Source: DATEOR01 sp036279015 (GTDB lineage: Bacteria > Actinomycetota > Thermoleophilia > Gaiellales > Gaiellaceae). Taken from it: 11,142 nucleotides of DNA. The position numbers and the translations under genes are program-made. Positions 5,815-11,142 of the stretch are shown here, piece after piece. Position 1 is the stretch's first letter, and the number at the start of each line of letters is the position of its first letter. The DNA lies in assembly GCA_036279015.1 (NCBI GenBank), contig DASUJY010000019.1, positions 1-11,142 on the forward strand, written 5' to 3'. The notes under the pieces were generated by a model. The model saw nothing but the letters and a program-made list of their open reading frames with translations. It ran no database searches and was not told the DNA's origin.

Positions 5815-6753
5815 GTGGCGACGCACGTGAGCGGGCGCGCGGCAGTGCTCGAGAAGATCGGGCGTACGCCGATCGTCCGCCTCGAGCGGCTCGTCCCCTC
5901 CGACGCCGCCGAGATCTGGGTCAAGCTCGAGTCGACGAACCCGACGGGCTCCTACAAGGACCGGATGGCGCTCGCGATGATCGAAGGTGCCGAGCGAGAC
6001 GCTCGCCTACGCCCGGGGCAGACGGTCGTCGAGTACACGGGCGGGAGCACCGGCTCCTCGCTCGCGCTCGTCTGCGCGCTCAAGGGCTACCCGCTTCGCA
6101 TCGTCACCTCGGACGCCTTCGCTCTCGAGAAGGCGCGGACGATGCAGGCCTTCGGCGCCGAAGTCGAGATCCTCTCGAGCCCCGCTGGCATCACGCCCGA
6201 GCTCATCCCGACGATGATGGAGCGCGCCGCAGAGATCGTCGAGGAGGTAGACGGCTTTGCCACCGACCAGTTTCGGAACGCCGACATGATCGAGGGTTAC
6301 CGCGGGCTCGGGCGCGAGATCCTCGAGCAGTTGAGCGCACCCCCGGATGCCTTCTGCTCCTACGTCGGGACGGCGGGCTGCTTCGTCGGCGTCGGCCGCG
6401 AGCTCCACTCGGCGAACCCGGAGCTCCTCCGGGTCGCCGTCGAGCCTGCCGAGTCCCCCGCGCTCTCCGAGGGACGAAGCGGAACACACCACATCGAAGG
6501 CGGAGGGGCCGGCTTCTGGCCGCCGCTCCTCGAGCGCGACGACCTCGACGAGGTGATCGCCGTTCCCGAGGCCGAGGCCTTCGCGATGGCCCAGCGGGCG
6601 GCCCGCAAGGACGGGGTCTTCTCGGGCCCCTCGACGGGAGCGAACCTCACCGCCGCCGTCGAGGTCGCCCGCAGGCTCGGCGCCGGGCGGCGTGTCGTCA
6701 CGCTGCAGGTGGATTCGGGCCTGAAGTACCTGGCCGGCGCGCTCTACGCCTGA
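5815..6753 (+). CDS. Cysteine synthase-family PLP-dependent enzyme (fold type II)
   Basis: A 312-residue PLP enzyme of the O-acetylserine sulfhydrylase/cystathionine beta-synthase family. The PLP lysine is K48 in NPTGSYKDR (42-50). The substrate loop, usually TSGNTG, is TGGSTG (75-80) here. The phosphate-binding loop is GTAGCFVG (185-192), followed by EGGGAGFWP (228-236) and GPSTGAN (271-277), with DSGLKYL (300-306) at the end. The DQF motif (151-153) is kept, but the segment after it (NADMIEGYRGLGREI) lacks the His of classical CysK. There is no CBS regulatory domain. It probably does beta-replacement or beta-elimination on an activated serine or cysteine-like substrate, but the exact reaction is open. 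It starts with GTG 26 bases from divergent rnj, and its last 10 bases overlap the convergent dapA stop. No sulfur-assimilation genes are nearby, so a special role rather than main cysteine synthesis is plausible. Confidence 0.9.
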   Translation: MATHVSGRAAVLEKIGRTPIVRLERLVPSDAAEIWVKLESTNPTGSYKDRMALAMIEGAERDARLRPGQTVVEYTGGSTGSSLALVCALKGYPLRIVTSDAFALEKARTMQAFGAEVEILSSPAGITPELIPTMMERAAEIVEEVDGFATDQFRNADMIEGYRGLGREILEQLSAPPDAFCSYVGTAGCFVGVGRELHSANPELLRVAVEPAESPALSEGRSGTHHIEGGGAGFWPPLLERDDLDEVIAVPEAEAFAMAQRAARKDGVFSGPSTGANLTAAVEVARRLGAGRRVVTLQVDSGLKYLAGALYA

Positions 6754-7628
6754 GCTGCGGCGAGGACGCCGACGCGCTCGAGGGTCGCGCGGAGCTGTGT
6801 CTTCTGCTCCTCGGTCGCCTCTGCGAGCGGGAGTCTCGGGATGCCGATGTCGTGGCCGAGGATGTCCATCGCCGCCTTGACCGGAATCGGGTTCGAGTCG
6901 ATCGCGAGCGCCTTGATGACCGGCTCGAGCTCGGCCTCGATCGCCCGAGCCCCCTCGAGGTCACCCGCGCGGAAGCGGTCGATGAGCTCACGCACCCGCT
7001 GCCCCACGAGGTGGGTGAAGACGAACACCCCGCCCTTGCCGCCGAGCTCGAGGAAGGACAGGAGCAGGTCGTCGTTTCCGGCCAGGAGCGTGAGGCCGCT
7101 CTCGTTCACGATCCGCTTCGCCTGCTCGAGGTCCGGGGTCGCCTGCTTCACGTACTGCACGTTCGGGATCTCGGCGAGCTCGATGAGCGTCTCCGGCTCG
7201 AGGTTGAGGACGACGCGCTGCGGGATGTTGTAGACGACGATCGGCTTGTCCGTGACCGCCGCGATCGCCTCGAAGTGCGCCACGATCCCGCGCACGGGCG
7301 GCTTCGAGTAGTAGGGCGTGACGACGAGGAACGCGTCGACGCCGACCCCGTGCGCATCGCGCGTCAGGTGGACGGAATGCGCCGTCGAGTACGTGCCTGT
7401 GCCGGCGACCACCGTCGCGCGGTCTCCGATCGCCTCGACCGCCGCGGCGAAGAGCTCGATCCGCTCCCCGTCCGTGAGCGTCGGCCCTTCACCCGTCGTC
7501 CCGGCGACGACGACTCCGTCCGAGCCGGTGTCGACGAGATGGGCGCAGAGGCGCTTGAACGCCTCGTAGTTCACGGATCCGTCGGCCGCGAACGGCGTGA
7601 CGGCCGCGGTCAGGACTTCGCCGAGCAC
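6744..7628 (-). CDS. dapA: 4-hydroxy-tetrahydrodipicolinate synthase
   Basis: DapA (294 residues) condenses pyruvate with aspartate 4-semialdehyde, the first committed step to diaminopimelate and lysine. Catalytic residues fall at the E. coli numbers: T44/T45 in GTTGEGPTL, Y107 in TPYYSKP, Y133 and R138 in YNIPQR, and Schiff-base K161 in VQYVKQATPD. NPIPVKAAM (246-254) is the usual C-terminal signature. The strand normally reading close to GVISV is GVFVF here (200-204), a mild variation. The start is GTG at 7628, directly before MLGEVLTAAVTPF, which places the barrel start correctly; an upstream ATG is not available. It lies 10 bases after the dapB stop, so it is cotranscribed with dapB, and its stop overlaps the convergent PLP-enzyme gene by 10 bases. 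Confidence 0.97.
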   Translation of the reverse strand: MLGEVLTAAVTPFAADGSVNYEAFKRLCAHLVDTGSDGVVVAGTTGEGPTLTDGERIELFAAAVEAIGDRATVVAGTGTYSTAHSVHLTRDAHGVGVDAFLVVTPYYSKPPVRGIVAHFEAIAAVTDKPIVVYNIPQRVVLNLEPETLIELAEIPNVQYVKQATPDLEQAKRIVNESGLTLLAGNDDLLLSFLELGGKGGVFVFTHLVGQRVRELIDRFRAGDLEGARAIEAELEPVIKALAIDSNPIPVKAAMDILGHDIGIPRLPLAEATEEQKTQLRATLERVGVLAAAQA

Positions 7629-7638
7629 GCGGGGGATT

Positions 7639-8280
7639 CTACTCCAGGAGGCTCTCGAGCCCCACGGTGACGCCCGGCTGGAGGCCCGGAAGGCGCTCGA
7701 GGGCCAGGAGGACGCCGGGAGCGAACGCGGCCCTGGAGAGCGTGTCGTGCCGGATCGTGAGGAGCTGGCCGTCCCCTCCCAGGAGGACCTCCTGGTGCGC
7801 GACGAGGCCCGGCAGGCGGACCGAGTGGATCGGAACCTCGCCGGGGATCGCCTCCGCAGTCGCCCGCGCGGTCGCCGAAGGGGCGTCGAGCTTCGTCTCG
7901 TGATGGAGCTCGACGATCTCGGCGCGCGGAAGGAAGCGGGCCGCCTCGGCCGCGAAGCGCATCATGAGGACGGCGCCGACCGCGAAGTTCGGCGCCACGA
8001 AGCAGGCGATGTCGCGCCGGCGCGCGAGCTCGTCGAAGGACGCGAGGTCGGCCGGGCCGATCCCGCTCGTCCCGACCACGCACGGGACTCCCGCGGAGAG
8101 GCAGCGCTCGACGTTCGCGCGCACCGCGTCGGGCCGCGTGAAGTCGATTGCCGCCCCGGCCCCGTCGACCGAAGGTGTCTCCCCCCGCTCGACGCCGACG
8201 ACCTCGTGGCCTGCCTCGGCGAGGCTCGGCCCGAGCACCGCGCCCACCTTCCCCCCGGCGCCGAAGAGGAGGACTTTCAC
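7639..8280 (-). CDS. dapB: 4-hydroxy-tetrahydrodipicolinate reductase, compact form
   Basis: DapB uses NAD(P)H to reduce the DapA product to tetrahydrodipicolinate in the lysine/diaminopimelate pathway. The N-terminal Rossmann motif is GAGGKVG (7-13); DFTRPDAV (46-53), VGTSG (69-73) and APNFAVGAVL (96-105) follow. The catalytic block ELHHETKLDAPSATA (124-138) holds H126, H127 and K130, and the C-terminal block HSVRLPGLVAHQEVL is typical of actinobacterial DapB. Two things are odd. The usual SGTA reads SATA, replacing a conserved Gly by Ala. At 213 residues it is about 30 shorter than the M. tuberculosis enzyme, mainly through loss of roughly 24 residues between the substrate helix and HSVRL (about 143-150). 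Everything needed for catalysis seems kept. It starts at GTG, 4 bases after the M16 peptidase stop. Confidence 0.95.
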   Translation of the reverse strand: MKVLLFGAGGKVGAVLGPSLAEAGHEVVGVERGETPSVDGAGAAIDFTRPDAVRANVERCLSAGVPCVVGTSGIGPADLASFDELARRRDIACFVAPNFAVGAVLMMRFAAEAARFLPRAEIVELHHETKLDAPSATARATAEAIPGEVPIHSVRLPGLVAHQEVLLGGDGQLLTIRHDTLSRAAFAPGVLLALERLPGLQPGVTVGLESLLE

Positions 8281-8284
8281 GAGA

Positions 8285-9577
8285 TCATGCGACGGCGGCG
8301 GGGACGAGGTGCGGGCAGACCGGCTCGACCGCGCGGAGCACCCGCTTCTCGCTCGGGCCGATCGCGGCGACCGAGAGTCGCTCGCCGGTCAGGAGCTCGC
8401 CCGTGAGCTCCGCCACGCTCTCGGCGTCCACCGCGTCGATCTCGGCGATGATCCGGTCGAGATCGAGCAGCTCGCTGTCCGTGATGACGGACTTCCCGAG
8501 CCGGCTCATGCGGTTGGACGTGAGCTCCATCCCGAGGACGATTCGCCCCTTCAGATTCTCCTTCGCCCGCTCGAGCTCGTCCGCGTGGACGTCGCCCGCG
8601 GCGAGCGCGTCGATCTGCCGGAAGACGATCTCGAGGCACGGGCGCAGATTCTCCTCCCGCGTGCCGACGTAGACGCCAATCTGGCCGGTGTCGGCGTACT
8701 GCGACGAGAACGTGTAGACGGTGTAGGCGAGGCCGCGCTTCTCCCGGATCTCCTGGAAGAGGCGCGAGGAGGCCGAGCCACCGAGGATCCCATCGAGGAT
8801 CGAGGCCGCGAAGCGCCGCTTGTCCGAGCGCGAGATGCCCGGCGCGCCGAGGCAGAGGTGGTATTGCTCCGTGTTCTTTCGCATGAAGGCGAGCCGAGGC
8901 GCCGGCGGCCGCACCCACGGCGCACGCGCCGCGGGGCGGCGGCTCGTCGGGCGGAGCTTCTCCCCCATGCGCTCGACCAGCGCCGCGAAGCGGTCGTGGT
9001 CGAGGTTTCCGGCCGCCGCAGCGACGACGTTCCCGGCCGTGTAGCGGGCGCGGTGGTACGCCGAGATCGAGCGGCGCGACACGGAGGCGATTACCTCGGC
9101 GCTGCCGAGTACCGGCCGCCCGAGCGGATGGCCGCCGAAAACCGCCTGCGTCAGGAGGTCGTGGATCAGCTCCTGCGGCGTGTCCTCGATCATCGCGATC
9201 TCCTCGAGGACGACCTCGCGCTCGGCGTCGAGGTCGACGAGCGCCGGCGCGAAGACCATGTCTGTCATGACGTCGAGCGCCTCCTCGACGTGTTCGTCGA
9301 GGACGCGGGCGTAGACGACCGTGTAGTCGCGGGCCGTAGCCGCGTTCAGCTCGCCCCCGAAGGCGTCGAAGATCTCCGCGATCTCGAGCGCCGAATAGCG
9401 ATCGGAGCCCTTGAAGAGGAGGTGCTCCAGGAAGTGCGTGAGGCCAGCGTGGGCGTCGTCCTCGTCGCGCGAGCCCGTGCCGATCCAGAGGCCGAGCGCC
9501 GCCGAGCGGACGCTCTCCAGGGGCTCGCTGATCACCCGCGCGCCGCTCGGGAGCGTCGTCAGCAGGTAGTTCTGCAC
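8285..9577 (-). CDS. M16-family zinc peptidase (mitochondrial processing peptidase-like)
   Basis: A 430-residue single-chain M16B-type metallopeptidase. The inverted zinc motif HFLEH is at 48-52 (H48, E51, H52), and the third ligand is a Glu in EREVVLEEI (119-127), the right distance downstream. The second, inactive-like half has the family motif GLAYTVYTF (about 288-296) and ends after TGERLSVAAIG. Length is normal for bacterial M16B proteins. No signal peptide is visible, so it is cytoplasmic. Its physiological substrate is unknown in most bacteria. In Actinobacteria it commonly sits between pnp and dapB; here nucS lies upstream, and pnp is not seen. It is the first gene of the M16-dapB-dapA operon and begins at a GTG preceded 6 bases upstream by TACGAT, with no Shine-Dalgarno. 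An ATG at 9585 is out of frame and unused. Confidence 0.94.
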   Translation of the reverse strand: MQNYLLTTLPSGARVISEPLESVRSAALGLWIGTGSRDEDDAHAGLTHFLEHLLFKGSDRYSALEIAEIFDAFGGELNAATARDYTVVYARVLDEHVEEALDVMTDMVFAPALVDLDAEREVVLEEIAMIEDTPQELIHDLLTQAVFGGHPLGRPVLGSAEVIASVSRRSISAYHRARYTAGNVVAAAAGNLDHDRFAALVERMGEKLRPTSRRPAARAPWVRPPAPRLAFMRKNTEQYHLCLGAPGISRSDKRRFAASILDGILGGSASSRLFQEIREKRGLAYTVYTFSSQYADTGQIGVYVGTREENLRPCLEIVFRQIDALAAGDVHADELERAKENLKGRIVLGMELTSNRMSRLGKSVITDSELLDLDRIIAEIDAVDAESVAELTGELLTGERLSVAAIGPSEKRVLRAVEPVCPHLVPAAVA

Positions 9578-9583
9578 GCGCGC

Positions 9584-9589
9584 ATCGTA
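9584..9589 (-). promoter_or_regulatory. Candidate -10 hexamer for the M16-dapB-dapA operon (TACGAT)
   Basis: TACGAT on the minus strand fits TANNNT and ends 6 bases before the GTG start, which suits a leaderless transcript. It lies in the 46-base gap after nucS. A possible -35, GACGAC near 9608-9613, is weak. Confidence 0.45.
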
Positions 9590-9623
9590 GACCCTTGGCC
9601 CGGACCGGTCGTCTTGCCAGGTC

Positions 9624-10298
9624 TCAGGAGGTGAACAGCGTCAGGTCGGGCTCGCGCTCGCCGCGCAGGAGGTCGAGGTCGACCTCGACCGAGCGCAGCC
9701 CGCGCGTCTCGGCGAGCGCCGCCGCCTGCGGCTTCAGCTTCTGCGCGGCGAGGATCCCTCGGCACGCCCGCTTCGCCGGATCGGCGCGGATGAGCTCGAG
9801 GTAGCGGCAGAGCTGCTCAACGGCCTGGATGGTCCCGATCCGCTTGATCTCGACTGCGACCCAACCGCCTTCCTCGTCGCGGCACATCAGATCCACGGGG
9901 CCGACGTCGGTCGGCCACTCGCGGCGCACGAGCCGCAGCTCCTCGCCGAGCGCTCCCGGCTGCGCCGCGAGCTCCTCCTGGAGCTCGCGCTCCACGCCAT
10001 CCTTCTCGAGCGCGGCCGCCTCGCCCATGTCGTGGCTCACGTCCGAGAGCACCTCGGAGATTCTGATCTCGAGGCGATCCTCCGTCTTGCGACCCCGCTT
10101 GCGGACGACGAGGCCGCCGTCGCTCTCCTCGACCACGGTCGGCGGCGTCATCCAGTTCAGCGGCTTGTAGCCGCCCGCGTCGGCGTGGACGAGCACCGAG
10201 CCGTCCTCCTTGAGCATGAGCAGCCGCGTGGACTCCGGCAGGAACGCGTTGAGCGTCCCGGTGTAGGCGACCTCGCAGCGGGCGACGATCAGGCGCAC
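9624..10298 (-). CDS. nucS: Mismatch-specific endonuclease NucS/EndoMS
   Basis: A 224-residue NucS, which cuts both strands at mismatched bases and starts the non-canonical, MutS/MutL-independent mismatch repair of Actinobacteria and Archaea. The N-terminal beta domain begins MRLIVARCEVAYTGTL and contains HADAGGYKPLNWMTPP (38-53), close to the M. tuberculosis protein. The C-terminal RecB-like nuclease domain has D136 (GPVDL), E150 and K152 (AVEIKR), spaced as in archaeal NucS, then VEQLCRYLELI (160-170) and AAQKLKPQA (184-192). The C-terminus PDLTLF-TS resembles a beta-clamp-binding peptide, consistent with NucS activation by the sliding clamp. The start is GTG at 10298, matching the family N-terminus exactly; TACGGT lies 9 bases upstream. 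It is 46 bases before the M16 operon and 36 bases after the GGR-like gene, so it may have its own transcript. Confidence 0.97.
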   Translation of the reverse strand: MRLIVARCEVAYTGTLNAFLPESTRLLMLKEDGSVLVHADAGGYKPLNWMTPPTVVEESDGGLVVRKRGRKTEDRLEIRISEVLSDVSHDMGEAAALEKDGVERELQEELAAQPGALGEELRLVRREWPTDVGPVDLMCRDEEGGWVAVEIKRIGTIQAVEQLCRYLELIRADPAKRACRGILAAQKLKPQAAALAETRGLRSVEVDLDLLRGEREPDLTLFTS

Positions 10299-10307
10299 GA
10301 GCCGCGC

Positions 10308-10313
10308 ACCGTA
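10308..10313 (-). promoter_or_regulatory. Candidate -10 hexamer for nucS (TACGGT)
   Basis: TACGGT on the minus strand fits TANNNT and ends 9 bases before the nucS GTG. No -35 element or Shine-Dalgarno is clear in the 36-base gap, so leaderless or very short-leader transcription is likely. Confidence 0.35.
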
Positions 10314-10335
10314 CCGTCCGTTTCGGACAGTCGGT
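10308..10335. terminator. Imperfect hairpin between the reductase gene and nucS
   Basis: GTCCG-TTT-CGGAC (10316-10328) is a 5-bp stem with a 3-base loop, flanked by outer pairing blocks ACCG (10308-10311) and CGGT (10332-10335). It directly follows the stop of the leftward reductase gene and overlaps the candidate nucS -10. It has no U-tract, so it may be a weak terminator, or an operator for nucS. Confidence 0.3.
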
Positions 10336-11142
10336 CAGACGTGCCGGTAGGCGCGACCCGGATCACCGGCGGCGCGCGCGAGGAGCGCGATCGCCTTGAG
10401 CGGCGGCCGGGCGAGGCCCCTGATGCCCCCCACGTCCGCGACCTCGCCGCGCACGAGCCGCTCGACGGCGTTCCAGACGAGCTTCGTGCTCGCGAGGCCG
10501 AAGGTGGTGCGCGGATACCGGTCGAGCGCCACCTTCACTCCCCAGGAGGCCCAGAGATGCGTGGCGAGCCGGCGCGCGAGCCGGGCGCCGTAGGGCTCGA
10601 GGCTTGCGGCGCGGCCCGCGAGGAGGTCGAGGATCGCCGCCGCGGCGTACTGCGAGCTGAGGAAACCCTCGAACATGCCGTCGCCGGAGACCGGGTCGAT
10701 GAGGCCCGCTGCGTCCCCGACGAGAAGCGCGCGGCCGCGAGCGAGCGTCGAGCCCGGCTCACGGAGCGGGAGCCGGAAGCCGCGGAGCTCCTCGAGATCG
10801 TCGAAGGAGGCGCCGTGCGCGAGGCAGAGCCGGCGCAGGTGCTCGCGGAGGCGCGGGCCCTCCTCCTCCCACCCGCCGACGCCGAAGTTGGCGTGGTCGC
10901 CCTTCGGGAAGACCCAGCCGTAGCCGCCGGGAATCGCCCCGAGCTCGAGCGCGAGCCGCCGCTCGTAGCGGGCCGCGTCCAACTTCGCGTAGGGCATGTT
11001 TCCCTCGAGCGCGACGCCGACGACCCGGTTGCCGCCGAGCCCGAGCGCGCGCGCCGTGATCCCGTTGACGCCGTCGGCCCCGGCGAGCACCCGCCCCTCG
11101 ATCCCATCGACGCGGACGCCCTCGTCGTCCACGTCGAGACCG
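10335..11142 (-). CDS. Geranylgeranyl reductase-family FAD-dependent oxidoreductase (3' part, cut by the window edge)
   Basis: The frame is open to the right edge (11142), so about 269 C-terminal residues are visible and the N-terminal GxGxxG FAD motif lies outside. Visible hallmarks, numbered from the GTG codon at 11132, are GRVLAGADGVNG (13-24, the FAD/NAD(P) DG motif), GGYGWVFPKGDHANFGVG (69-86, the characteristic YGWxFPKGD segment of geranylgeranyl reductases) and LLVGDAAGLIDPVSGDG (136-152, the second FAD motif), followed by the C-terminal helical region. The family reduces isoprenoid double bonds (geranylgeranyl chains, menaquinone or carotenoid side chains, archaeal-type lipids); the substrate here is unknown. 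In Actinobacteria such proteins often sit by the nuo/menaquinone genes, which are not in view. The last codon is TGA at 10335-10337. Confidence 0.88.
   Translation of the reverse strand, partial: GLDVDDEGVRVDGIEGRVLAGADGVNGITARALGLGGNRVVGVALEGNMPYAKLDAARYERRLALELGAIPGGYGWVFPKGDHANFGVGGWEEEGPRLREHLRRLCLAHGASFDDLEELRGFRLPLREPGSTLARGRALLVGDAAGLIDPVSGDGMFEGFLSSQYAAAAILDLLAGRAASLEPYGARLARRLATHLWASWGVKVALDRYPRTTFGLASTKLVWNAVERLVRGEVADVGGIRGLARPPLKAIALLARAAGDPGRAYRHV

Noticed and set aside
4100..5830. Long open frame on the + strand (576 codons) opposite RNase J
   Set aside because: It is the antisense shadow of a gene with a full set of RNase J motifs; the Asp/Arg/Val-rich product has no recognisable domain.
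5694..7670. Long + strand open frame (658 codons)
   Set aside because: It runs through the PLP-enzyme gene in another frame and antisense to dapA; composition is Arg/Asp-rich as expected of shadows in GC-rich DNA.
7964..9634. Long + strand open frame (556 codons)
   Set aside because: Antisense to dapB and the M16 peptidase, both clearly recognised.
9559..9765. Minus-strand ATG frame starting within nucS and overlapping the M16 start
   Set aside because: It reads in a different frame from both genes and has no homology signal; the ATG at 9585 belongs to this shadow only.
1..11142. CRISPR arrays, tRNA/rRNA genes, insertion sequences, attachment sites, toxin-antitoxin or defence genes
   Set aside because: Looked for by eye on both strands; no regularly spaced repeats, transposase or integrase motifs, or cloverleaf-like sequences were found.

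Overview
The window is a gene-dense piece of a very GC-rich chromosome with strong G/C bias at third codon positions, many GTG starts and one TTG start. An actinobacterial host is the best fit. The order M16 peptidase - dapB - dapA - RNase J recalls the actinobacterial pnp-M16-dapB-dapA-rnj neighbourhood (known from Streptomyces), and NucS/EndoMS, the mismatch endonuclease of Actinobacteria and Archaea, lies just upstream. Lack of strong Shine-Dalgarno sequences and the short proteins would suit a deep-branching class such as Thermoleophilia, but that is inference.

Left part (1-2867): the 3' end of an unrecognised gene with a WD40/TolB-like repeat runs rightward and overlaps head-on a leftward three-gene operon: an unknown 183-aa protein, ribokinase and nucleoside hydrolase. 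The genes overlap or touch. The last two form a plausible salvage pair: the hydrolase frees ribose from nucleosides and the kinase makes ribose 5-phosphate.

Middle (2868-4132): a rightward enolase-superfamily enzyme (muconate-lactonizing/OSBS type) with all five catalytic positions present, followed by an overlapping 48-codon gene, then a palindrome-rich convergent spacer that looks like a terminator and possibly a dispersed REP-like element.

Right-centre (4133-9577): RNase J leftward; a divergent cysteine-synthase-family PLP enzyme inserted on the opposite strand; then dapA, dapB and an M16 zinc peptidase, all leftward and nearly contiguous (transcribed M16-dapB-dapA). DapA and DapB catalyse the first two committed steps of lysine/diaminopimelate synthesis.

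Right end (9624-11142): nucS with a C-terminal beta-clamp-like motif, and the 3' part of a geranylgeranyl-reductase-family flavoprotein cut by the window edge, both leftward.

There are no rRNA or tRNA genes, CRISPR arrays, transposases or phage genes, and no gene-free stretch above 80 bases. Most of the window is conserved housekeeping; I do not see a clear new defence or mobile system. The most interesting items are the small gene behind the enolase, the orphan enolase itself, the unknown protein heading the ribokinase operon, the palindromic spacer, the PLP gene inserted between dapA and rnj, the compact ribokinase and DapB, and a recurring TANNNT hexamer 6-9 nt before start codons that suggests leaderless transcripts.
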